64,000 nucleotides of DNA from Nautilus pompilius (taxonomy: Eukaryota; Mollusca; Cephalopoda; Nautilida; Nautilidae), in NCBI GenBank assembly GCA_018389105.1, contig JACATO010002137.1, positions 434,001 to 498,000 of the forward strand, in the 5' to 3' direction. The translations under genes were made by a program, and so were the position numbers. Shown one piece after another: positions 22,701-32,399 of the stretch (position 1 is the first letter of the stretch; each line of letters opens with the position of its first letter). Under the pieces are notes generated by a model. That model worked only from the letters and a program-made list of their open reading frames with translations. It had not been told where the DNA came from and made no database searches.

Positions 22701-25700
22701 GGGCTGGCAACACTTAGCAGACAACCGTGGAATTAAACTGCCTCATCAGGGTTGTGTCTCCTGTTGACCTCTGAGTATGACACACCAACATAATAATAAC
22801 ATTTATTCATCTCACTGACTGAACTCTGTAAATATTTGTACTACTAATATTGTTTTCCTTAGGTTTGATATCCGGGGTCTTTGTCCTAATAGTCCTGAAG
22901 ATGAACAAGGTATAGAAAAAGCATCAAAACAAAGTAAGTTTAATTTTTCTACTTCATTCCATATAAACGTTACTTGTATTTTATACTTTTTGTTGACTTT
23001 AGCAATTATTCAAAATTATTTCCCATCCTCCTTTTTAATGGACTAAGGTGATGGATTAGAGCTACCTGGTGATTATTGGCATTCTTTTATGCAGTGCATA
23101 TCTTGACACATTTGGCTTTTTTTAAATATATACTTATGTCAAGATTTTTTTAGTTTCCAAATAAATGTAACAGAAAAAGGACTAGTATCTTATTCCATTA
23201 TTTATGACTGGAGAGTACCAAGATGGATTTTATTGCCAGTCTGCAGATGAAGTCATCTGAAGGCAGAGAAAAACAACTGTTGGATGTTTTTCACTTTTTA
23301 AATAAACTCAGTTCATCTTCACAATTCAGTTTAAACAACAGATTGTTTAAGTTCATTATTCAAACTATTTTATAGATTTAAGAAATTTATGTTAATAATT
23401 GTGGTAGATACTGTGGAATTCCTACAGTTAATTGTCAGTTGTGTTCGGATGAAGGTGATATTATGAGGGTCAGTTCTATCATGTGTTGACGGTTGAGGAC
23501 ACCAGGACATCTCACAGAAGTGAGCTAGAACAGGGGAAGATTTTGGTTACCAGTCTTAGTGACCAAGCAGGTAGTTACCTAGGTATGGTTGGGGGCTCTT
23601 GAACCTGCAGAATATTCATTACATGTACCTTGAAAACCCTACAAGAACTCTTCGTTTTCAGATAAGAAAACTGCTAGAAGGTTCACCAAGCCAAGCTGGT
23701 CTCGACTGAGATTTGAACTCAGACCCTCAGTCTTGCAGTCCAGTGTCTACCACTGCACCACCAAAGTTCTTTTTCAAAACTACTGTAAGCACTTGGGGTC
23801 TAATGGACAAAGGCCAACAAAGTAAACAAACAAGTACATAAAGCTAAAATTGATATATGATTGATGATTGTTCTAAGATACTAAACTGAAAGCAGTTGTT
23901 ATTTAATACCATCTGTTAATGTCTGGCCAGGCCTGCTAACCGGTATTATGGTCCAGATTGAAAAAAAAAACAAAAAAAAAACAGCTATGTGCTACAAGCA
24001 GATCTAAGAGAGAGTGGACCCTGTTTGCATTGGAGTTTAACAGACAGATGGGACTTCACACCATACTTATGGAGCACATTATGGCAGCATGTGATATTTG
24101 TGGTTTGAAGAAAATCTGTTGTCAGCGAGCAGCACAAACACTCATTATAGAATATTAAATTGTTAAATATCTTGGTGCATCCTTGAAATTGGTAAGGGCT
24201 TTAACAAACAGCCAGTTCCTTCTAAGGTTCGGCGCTCACTCAATGTTGCATAATGCTGTTGTATGTTTCAGTCCTTATTGTTGCTTTTGTTTACTTTGTA
24301 GTCAAAGATTTGATGATACAGGAAGAAGGCCTTGGAATTTCTAGTGACCGGATGATCTTAGGAGGGTTCTCACAAGGAGGTGCTCTTGCCCTGTATACAA
24401 CATTCACATATGAGAAGCCACTGGGAGGAGTGCTTGCCCTTAGTTCCTGGTTGCCCCTCCACAGACAGTTTCCAGAGGTAAGCGCCTCTTGTATTTACTA
24501 ATCAAAGTTGATTCTGTTTTATATAATCAATAAGTCCACTTTACTTTCAGGCCTGCATTAAGTTGAAAAGAGTTTAGATATTTAACATCAAACTGAAAGT
24601 TTAAACAAATTAACCATGTTTTTTTTGTTGTTGTTAATAATGATTAATGAACTGAAATTAAAGTACTATTACCTTGTTTTCACAATAATTGTTATGGAAC
24701 CCTAAGTTGACTAGAATATTTCAGGTGGAGGGCAGCCTATTAACCAGGGAATTTTAGGATGACACATGTTGGCTTTTGGTAGGTGGAGGGTTTGGTTTTT
24801 GCAAAAAATAACTAGAAGAAATGTATGTATTGTTATTGTAAGAGTGGCGCATTGGCTAGACTACAGGATTGCCAAGGTTGAAGACCTCGGTTCAAATCCT
24901 GGCTGGGACTGGCTTGGTCTGGCATGATTTATTCTTGCTCCTCACCAGCTGGCCATATGGGTTTCCTCTTGCATCTAAAAATGAAGAATTGTAGGGGGAG
25001 TTTCTGGTAGTGGAAGTTCTGCCGGTAAGTAATGACTAGCTTGCATCTTGATCATAGCTCAAGAACCCCAGCTGCACCAGCGGGTAACTTGGTCATTTAG
25101 GTTGATACCCCACATTTCTCCCTTTTAGCTCACTGCTGGGACATGTCTTTAGACCTTGAAGGTCAGGACAGGGTTTGCCAAGAAGAAGATTGTAACTGAT
25201 TTGAAAATATATATTTTAAAAGTTTGGATTGGTAGAACACTGTAATGGGAGATAATTCCTTTGGGGTACAGATTTTTTGTTAGATCTCAGGATGATAATT
25301 TTCAGATTTTAATCTCCAAATTAAAATTAGAAAATTTTCAAGTTATTCTTCTGTTTTATTTTGAAATTCTACTAAAATCAGATTATTATCATGCGTTATG
25401 GCAGTAAGAAGTACCTTGTTGGTGCATGGTGCTCCATTCTGTTATGCGCAGGAAAAATTATTCCTGCATAGAACACAACAAGCTCTGGATCTTTACATCC
25501 GTGAGATGTGGTCTTCACAAACCTTTAAAAGGCTCATCGTCAAGTAACCCCTTGGCCTTAAAGTTTGTTTTGTCATTGTCATCGATTTTTGATACTAATA
25601 TAATATTGTAGATAATTACTTGCAGTGTGAAAATTTCTTTATAAATTTTTAAAATGGACAGCAGATCCCATGCCAGTCTCATCCAAATGTTGCACTTCCT

Positions 25701-27584
25701 GATCCCAATTGTTGGAAGTCATGCGTAGAAGCCAATAAAAACATTGGAAAGTGAAGCATGGTATAAATGGTGGAAAGTAGAACGAGCTTAACTGATGAAC
25801 ATTTGGATATCGCTAGAAAATGTTTGGAATTTGGTCTCGTTAAAGCAGTTAAATATTTAGCAGCCAAAAGATTGCCTATTAACGAGAGGACTCATCACCC
25901 CTGCAGAAGTGTGTATGTAAAACAAGAAGTTGCAGAAATCAGAAACGTTAACTTTCAAGCAGAAACCAATACTTGGAGATGTTGATCAGATGGTTTTAAA
26001 ATGTTTAGAGGATCTCCATTTAGCTAGTGGAATTGTAAACCGAACACTTATTAGTGCCACTAGTTTTGGTTTTGCTTAAACTAATCCAGGTTGCACCATT
26101 TTTTTCCAGCTCAATTGCTCCTTCAGAGCTTAGTCATTTTCAAGACGAGACAGTTTTGTTAAATGCCAGGCTACTAAAGCAGCCCACAAACTTTCCAATG
26201 ACTACACTGCTATACAAGCAAGAAAAATTCTTTGAATCTGCAAATTGCCTTGATCCAGATACATGATATGCCACCACAACTCGTTATTAATTTTGATCAA
26301 ACCATGTGTAAATTAATTACTCCTCACAATGGACTATGAAACTAAGTGGAACGAAGCAAATTGATGTTACTGGCCTTGATGATAAAGGAAAGTCTCTGAA
26401 TTAATGAGAGCAGCTACTAATGGAAATATATTGTCTCCCCAAGTGCTATATTCCTGGGAAAGACGATGCAATGTATACTGCAGGGTCTTCCTTTTCTTTC
26501 CATCCTGAGAATTATATTTCTCTGAGTCACACTGGAGTGAAAACCATTCCTTAGGGCAACAGTATGAAAGTAATCCTTGGGCTGCCCAATAAACAAAAGG
26601 CCTTACCCCGTCTTTGTTGTTTATAAAGCGCATTGTGTGATCAAATTAAAAGATAACAATTTTTTCCCAGCTAAATCCTTTCGACTCGCCATAAACAAAC
26701 CATTTAAGGACATGGTGAAAAACAGTTTTATGAAGTGGTACTCAGAGACTATCTTACGGAAACTGTTGTGGATGGGTTAAAAACTTACCTGGTAATGCTG
26801 GCTGTTCAAGACAATGGCATCTGTGGGAAAGCCAAACATCGCTAAGAATGGATTTAAGAAAACTGGTGACATCGTGTAAATGTGTACTTTTACGATAATA
26901 TATAATAACAGTTTTATTATGTTGCTGTTTTACCGTTGTTAGATATAAAAGACATTTTTCTTTTCTCCCTGTTATGAATAAATCTACATTTCAGATTTCT
27001 ATGGATTAATGTATAACAAAATTTGTCATTTCCTTATTTGAAGGTCTGTAATTTTCTGAGATTTCTAGCACCTCCACCGGTTGTCGCCCACTTTGTTTGT
27101 CACGGACAGAGGTGGTCAGATGTCAGTGCGAAATCATTTATCGCAAGTAAAAAGTTCATTAAGCATCTGTCAACAACAAAAAAAAAATCCCCCCTATATC
27201 AACCAAGTTTCAGGTTCCAGGCCAGCCCAGAACGCTCCCAGCACACACTGCACAGAGGGGGTGGGGTGGGGTATAAATAAATAGAAATGTCAGCACATAC
27301 TTGTGCAGATTAACGTTACCACCATGGAAAATATTTGTCCACCGACTCGGGACTAAATTCTGACAATGGTGACAGGGAAAGGCTCTTTGGTTTATTCAGT
27401 CCCTACTGCTAAGGCGATAGGAAGTTTGATCTCCAGGAAAAGGTCTTTGTTCTTTAATATTTGCTCCCTGAAACTAAAACTTGCCCCTTTTGTTTTTCAT
27501 TGTTGATAAGCTTGCTGTGGCAGTTGAAGCCTTGCATGTACATAGTACGTATAGTTTTTTCCCAACCAGTTATAAGAATAAATT

Positions 27585-27625
<41 letters not shown>

Positions 27626-30088
27626 GAATTTTCCTTTGGTGATCATTTGAAGACAAAAAGAATAGTTGGAAGGTTGTGACGAGAAAAAAATTTTTTTCCT
27701 CTGAGGTCTGAAATGATAGAAAATTTAAAAATAAGCCCCAACCTGGCTTGATTGCCTATTTATTACTGTGTTGTTTCATACATGTGGATGGTGGTGATGC
27801 GTCTCAAGCTGGTTGATGTGGGATTGCGCACCGTTAACGGCTCAGCTAAGAATTTCCAATGTTGGATGCTGGGTTCCTTTTTAAAATATGCTGTCGAAAT
27901 TGAGGCTGTGCATCTCAGCCATGAGTGTGGTATAATAGTATTTGTTCTCACCCCCACAAAAGGAAAATTCCAGGGCCGACAAAAATGTCTGTGGCCTTTT
28001 AAACTGTGGGTGTGTGGAGGATGTTCAGAAGAAAATTCTAAACAAATATTTTATCTTTTCCTTGTCTTTTTAGCCTGACCTGCCAGGAATGAATAACGAC
28101 GACTATTTAAATTGAATACATCAATACTGGATGCTGGTGCTTCAAAAAAAAGCCATAAATAATATTTTCACTGAGGCCGAGAATTGTCCTCGTTGATTTC
28201 ACCTGTTATTGACAATTTCTTTTAAAGACAAGCGATTTTGTAGTCCGCCATTCTTTAAAATTTATTTATTTATATTTTCTAAGCTTTGACAAATACGCAA
28301 TCTTTTGTTTTAGTGTCTTATACTTATTTTTCAGATTGTAAAGGGAAATCAACAGACACCAATTTTGCAGTGCCATGGAACAGCAGATCACCTTATTACC
28401 TTTGATTTTGGGAAATTAACAGCAAAACATATTAAGACTTTTAACAGTAATCACTTGCTGAAAGAATACAAAGACATGAACCACTGTTCCTGTCCATCAG
28501 TAAGTAAAGACTTGTATTTTTCTTCTCACTTTAGCGGTTTCGGAGTTAAAAGCGCACAAAGTTGTTGGGTTTGTCCGTAACCCAAACAATGGAACACAAA
28601 CGAAGCATTTATGACGTTAGATCAAAAGGTAAATGGTTTGTTTTCAGCATATGGGCCGGACTACTTTTTTGGATGATTTGAATCTAAACAAATTCTTTGT
28701 TGGCACATCCATGATGGTCAGATGTTGGTGCTTTCTTAAATCTGAAATGAAAACCTCTGCTAACTGAACAGTCTGATGCCACAGTCAATTTGTCATTTAG
28801 AAAAATTGTAGTAGATTTTGTACCACAAATTTCATTGACTGCAGTTAGTTTTAAATCCATTGTTGAAAAACTTGCAAATTTGGAATGAAAACTGATAGCA
28901 CCCATCCAGTGTCTATTAAATGTTCATTTCTTTTTTATTTAAGGTCTAATATTCTTCAGTGCTTTGTGCCATAAAACCAAGTTGTTAGCATAGAAAAATG
29001 ATATAAAGCCGTGATGTTATGAGTAATGAAGATATTCTGAAGTTTCACATTTAAATTTTAATGGGCGAATCCTGAATTCCACGGAAAAGCGTGTGAATCA
29101 AGACTAATTGTGAACCCAGATTGTATTTGCTCAGTCTGTTACATCCAGCAGTCTGCTCTTTGTTTTCAAACGTCATCTGTATGAAAAATGATTTTTTAAA
29201 CATTAACAGAGGAAGATCTACGAGACAGCATTTAATATCGGGAAGAGAGGTTTGGACTTCTATGACTGAGATTAGCTCAGTTTGAGAAACTATAAAACAA
29301 GCTTCTTGATTCAAAGTTTAACTGATTAGGACTCAATACTGGCTGGGGTTTGAACTTGGAGCTCCTCAGTCTAGTAATCTAACCACTAGACCACAGTGGC
29401 AGTACCTAATTACAAAGGAATAAATGGCGCCATAGAAATAGTTTGCCACCTTTTGAAGATTCGAAGATCTGATCATCGTTGCGAGAGAAATTTTCCTACT
29501 GAATATCTAGGCTATGCACACCGTGTCCAAATCCAAGAGGTTTTCATCCTTGATTACCAATGATACCAACAAAAGAATTAGCTTTAAAGAACTTCCTGTG
29601 CTGCTTGCACGCACTTGTGGAATGTGACTTTTGTTCGAGTGATGGTTTTGAAGTTAGTTAATTAGCTAGAATACATGTTGCTGTGAAGAATGTCGTTGTC
29701 TACAGTCACTTTGGATGTAGATGCCAAAACAGTACAACCATTTTTGTAATATATTTGTAGAAATTTACCAAAGTTTGAAAATGTAGTCATTGTTCTTGAG
29801 AAAATTATGTATGTTTGTATATTTAAATCTATTTTGTGATAAAGCCTGCCCCTCTCTCTCTCTCTGTTTGTTTTTAAATTAATTTAAAAAATTTTTTTTA
29901 TTTTTACAAGAACAGTTTACTATTTCAAATGCAAGTTATAGGGCACAAACAACTTTCTGGCTTCTTGCCCTCTGTTTTTATCCTCATTATTTGTTAATTG
30001 ATTAATTTTATTATTTCTTTATTTTCTTTTCAAACAGGAGATGGCAGATGTCAAGGAATTCATTGCAAGTTGTCTTCCTGCACAATGA
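16080..30088 (+). CDS. LYPLA1: Acyl-protein thioesterase (lysophospholipase-like), eight exons
   Basis: Cytosolic serine hydrolase that removes palmitate from S-acylated proteins (family: LYPLA1/2, carboxylesterase type). Exons: 16080-16190, 16847-16878, 18388-18453, 21714-21761, 22863-22933, 24302-24477, 28335-28499 and 30038-30088, all AG/GT with matching phases, coding 239 residues (223 from the second ATG at 16128; the human enzyme is about 230). Visible landmarks: [11 protein letters not shown] (oxyanion loop), nucleophile Ser in GGFSQGG (exon 6), Asp in CHGTADHL and His in KDMNHCSCP (exon 7), then EMADVKEFI near the end, so the triad is complete. The MMP-type loop in exon 4 ([14 protein letters not shown]) is divergent from vertebrates. 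Introns carry SINEs and a pogo relic. Assignment to LYPLA1/2 rather than LYPLAL1 rests on the GFSQGG motif and the C-terminal EMADVK. Confidence 0.93.
16681..16720. repeat. (AAT)n microsatellite
   Basis: About thirteen uninterrupted AAT triplets in LYPLA intron 1. Confidence 0.95.
16847..16878 (+). CDS. LYPLA1: LYPLA exon 2
   Basis: 32 bp, encodes [11 protein letters not shown] up to a split glycine codon (phase 2). Acceptor GTTTCAG, donor GTAAGT. Confidence 0.95.
18388..18453 (+). CDS. LYPLA1: LYPLA exon 3
   Basis: 66 bp, phase 2 in and out. Encodes [20 protein letters not shown], equivalent to the family's HGW...IKYI-P segment. Confidence 0.93.
20155..20500 (+). repeat. tRNA-derived SINE copy (head truncated), alternative tail
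   Basis: Begins with a B-box-like GAGTTTGAATCCC, followed by TTGGTTTGGCATGG and the core CACATCTGAAAAACAGAGTT also seen in the copies at 23.5, 24.9 and 55.3 kb. From about 20325 the tail differs from those and instead matches, in opposite orientation, 21385-21452. In LYPLA intron 3. Confidence 0.75.
21385..21452 (-). repeat. Second copy of the SINE tail module, inverted
   Basis: On the minus strand this reads CAGCCACCCACTAAGTACTT and continues ACTATTCTCGGCCCAAGAAG, closely matching the plus strand at about 20335-20392. No tRNA-like head accompanies it, so it may be an independent element whose 3' end the SINE copied. Confidence 0.65.
21714..21761 (+). CDS. LYPLA1: LYPLA exon 4
   Basis: 48 bp, phase 2 in and out, encodes [15 protein letters not shown] with a Trp codon split over the junction to exon 5 (family: MPSWFD). 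Confidence 0.9.
22863..22933 (+). CDS. LYPLA1: LYPLA exon 5
   Basis: 71 bp, phase 2 in and 1 out. Encodes [20 protein letters not shown], matching the family's WFD-GL-P---ED--GI. Confidence 0.93.
23467..23768 (-). repeat. Full-length tRNA-derived SINE
   Basis: Minus strand begins GGTGGTGCAGTGGTAGACAC (A-box-like) and has GAGTTCAAATCTC (B-box-like) about 45 bases on. The central part reads TTATCTGAAAACGAAGAGTT then CTTGTAGGG, and the tail contains GGTTCAAGAGCCCCC and TAGCTCACTTCTGTGAGATG. Head, core and tail align in order with the copy at 24841-25190. In LYPLA intron 5. Confidence 0.85.
24302..24477 (+). CDS. LYPLA1: LYPLA exon 6 (nucleophile)
   Basis: 176 bp, phase 1 in and 0 out. Carries [16 protein letters not shown] with the catalytic serine, and LALSSWLPL. 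Confidence 0.97.
24841..25190 (+). repeat. Full-length tRNA-derived SINE
   Basis: Head with GTGGCGCATTGGCTAGAC (A-box-like) and GGTTCAAATCC (B-box), core TGCATCTAAAAATGAAGAAT then TGTAGGGGG, tail with TAGCTCAAGAACCCC and TAGCTCACTGCTGGGACATG, ending in AAGAAG repeats. It lies in LYPLA intron 6, on the sense strand. Confidence 0.85.
25767..26860 (+). pseudogene. Pogo/Tigger-like transposase relic
   Basis: Plus-strand fragments in several frames follow a pogo-type DDE transposase: an N-terminal helical part near 25790-25980, [11 protein letters not shown] (first catalytic Asp) near 26270, [10 protein letters not shown] near 26365, [11 protein letters not shown] near 26420, and [19 protein letters not shown] near 26690-26745 (family: VNKPFKD...WYSE). 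Stops and frameshifts occur throughout, so it is dead. It lies in LYPLA intron 6 on the same strand as the host gene. Confidence 0.8.
27588..27622. repeat. (AT)n microsatellite
   Basis: Uninterrupted TA repeats in LYPLA intron 6. Confidence 0.95.
28335..28499 (+). CDS. LYPLA1: LYPLA exon 7 (Asp and His of the triad)
   Basis: 165 bp, phase 0. Carries [11 protein letters not shown] with the catalytic Asp and [10 protein letters not shown] with the catalytic His. The family has a Pro after that Asp-region (D-P-L-V); here it is D-H-L-I. Confidence 0.95.
29330..29403 (-). repeat. tRNA-like SINE head fragment
   Basis: Minus strand reads TGTGGTCTAGTGGTTAGATT followed 33 bases later by AAGTTCAAACCCC, an A-box and B-box pair. 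The ends do not pair as an acceptor stem, so it is a SINE head rather than a tRNA gene. The shared core seen in other copies is absent. In LYPLA intron 7. Confidence 0.65.
30038..30088 (+). CDS. LYPLA1: LYPLA exon 8 (C-terminus)
   Basis: Terminal coding exon: [16 protein letters not shown] and TGA at 30086-30088. Acceptor AAACAG follows a pyrimidine-rich tract. Confidence 0.93.
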   Translation, partial: EMADVKEFIASCLPAQ

Positions 30089-31500
30089 TAAACCAGAATT
30101 AGATGTTCAACATATATCATTGCAGGACTTGAACAAACTAGACAGATATTTGCTATTGTTCTTGCTTATCTTCCCCAATTTCCATCTTTACTGTAATTTT
30201 TTTCTTTATCTACAAAACCACCTAAATAGGCTCAGTGTATTCGCATAATTATTTCTTTCAAAAAAACAACAACAATATTTAACGGTGAAAATATACTGGT
30301 TAGTTATTCCCTCAGTATTCAAGGTTATGCTATCTCATTTATAACTTGGTGTGAAACTGATATTTTATTGCAGTAAGACATTTTAAAAGGATTCTGGAAT
30401 GTAGTCACTTGGTTTCATTAAAATAAAAATGGCCGACCAGACCATAATTTAAAATTCAACAATAGGTAGTGCAAAGAGAATCGTACTTCAGAAAATTGAA
30501 TTAACTAAAGCATATTTTTTAGGAAGGGCAAGCAAACCAGGTTCAAGCTAGGAAATGGCCCTTTAATGAAGAAAAAAAAAAACCGAATTTTTCTGCAGCT
30601 TATATCCTAAAGAGAGATGGAGCCCAGTTTTAATTGTTAAATTAATCCCTTGCGAACTGTGTTTGGGGATTTAGTCACTTAGCAGCAGCTACATTGTCAG
30701 TGAAGTTTTGTGCTGCACAGCGGCTTCTAGTGATGACTACCACTCAGAGTAAATTCAGTCTGGAAGTTGGCCTTTTCTCTTACACGAGCTATTATCAGTA
30801 GTCTGACCTAACCACCAGCTTATCTTTCAAGATAACATAAAGATCCTAATGCTAATCATTTCCTTGTTGTTGTTTTTTTCTTCTTCAGTTAATATGCATT
30901 GCTTTTCGTTTGCAGACTTTACACATCTCCACGAGGAGTAGAACACATGCACAGGCTTTCTCTACTGTAAAACCGCCGTCAGCGAACTGCTGCTGTTTCT
31001 GTTACAGGCACACAAAGGTGTATTTTTTTGTCCTGAATGTTTATATTTGTCTGTTGCAGCCAAGAGAGATTTTAAATCTGTTTGCTAGCTTTAGCTTATA
31101 AAACATTTAAAAAATCAACAAAAATACTATTTTTGTAATATGCCTTTTTTCATTATCTCAATGGTTTTAAAATTTGATTTTTTTGTTGGAAGGGTTTGTT
31201 TTTATTTTTTGCACAAGATCTTTTCTCCCCTTTTTTCCATTTTATTGAAATTACTTAGGGGTTTGTGGGCCAACATTTAAATTTGTTTAGGGATACAATA
31301 TCGCCATCTTGTATTTCAAACTTACAGATGATGTGGGGTGGAAGATGATGTAGATATTATGTCTGCATTCACAATAGCTGAGGTCGCAACACATTGACAT
31401 TAAGTCCTCCGAGGGACCAGATATCTGGCCTCACTTCATTCAGTTGAGGAGTCCGCCTGGGTCACATGCTCAACTCTTTCTTAATTACTGTCCCCTCTCT
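30089..31500 (+). other. LYPLA1: Probable 3' UTR and downstream flank of LYPLA
   Basis: AT-rich sequence after the stop codon with no coding signal. An AATAAA-like hexamer occurs near 30421 (AAAATAAAAATG), but nothing here fixes the true polyadenylation site. Confidence 0.4.
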
Positions 31501-31519
31501 CTACTCGCCTAGAGGAGTA

Positions 31520-32130
31520 ATCACGCTGCGCTGCTAAAGAAACCAGGAACAGTCCAAGAGACTGGAGACCCATCATTATTAGCATTGTCATCTATTGTCT
31601 TATTGCCATCTGCTGGACGCTGCACTGAGTCTACACTTCACCCAGAGTGGATTTGAGGCTAATTCAGGTTGCAGCGAGAATACTGAAATGGCTCTGTGTC
31701 CTCCTAAACAGCAAGAACAAAAATTCGGCCTTGGTTCTGTTCAATTTCACCAAAGCGTATGGTACCATTACCAATAAACGACTTTGAGAAAATCTGAACG
31801 TTCCAAGTGCCTTCATTAATGTTCTGAAGGATGTATGTGCCGGCTCATATACAACCTTCACCATTAAAGGGATCAAGTCTGCCCCAGTTTCTTTACTGGG
31901 AGGAGTTAAATGGGGGGACCCTTTTTTTGCCCTTGTTATTTAACGTGGCAGTGAATAGCTTACTCATTGGACTAGGTCACTCCAATATGAGCTATAAGCT
32001 TGAGAGCCAGGTTCTATCACATGTTGCATATACAGAAGATTTGTTTCTGATGGCAAGTAGCTGTACAGACATGGTTGGAAGGATGGCTCTCTGCTTTTAT
32101 TGTCAGGTGCAACCCTCCTGTGTTTAATTG
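31520..32130 (+). pseudogene. R2-like LINE reverse transcriptase relic
   Basis: Plus-strand fragments in shifting frames give the order of a non-LTR reverse transcriptase: DWRPII-type text near 31562, GCSENT near 31671, VLFNFTKAYGTI near 31730 (family motif A, D-S-AFD), VLKDVCAGSYTTFTIKG near 31820, GGVKWGDPFF near 31900 (family: GV-QGDPLSP), FNVAVNSLL near 31937, and HVAYTEDLFLMAS near 32020 (family: AYADDL). The catalytic AYADD reads AYTED and frames are broken. The G-C-x-EN text and overall order favour the R2 group over L1 or CR1. Confidence 0.7.
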
Positions 32131-32399
32131 CAGATATCTTCCTAAGTAGAAAAGCATGCCCATTATGCTCTCAACTGTAACCTTATATCAACGGCCAGTT
32201 AAGGAAGTTTGGTGGCCCTCTATCGGACGATCTTACGTTTTTTTTAAAGGGTTTTTCAAATGATCCTTATGTAATGCGACAAATTACTTTTGATCTTGAA
32301 TCCATGGTCTATATTGGTACACATAGAGCACCCACACACTTCAGACGACTGTGATCACCAAAGCAAAGATCCTGTAGGTATTTTGTTTATATAGTTGAT

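Noticed and set aside
23467-29403. tRNA genes on either strand
   Set aside because: A- and B-box pairs exist, but acceptor stems do not pair and the segments continue into shared SINE core and tail.
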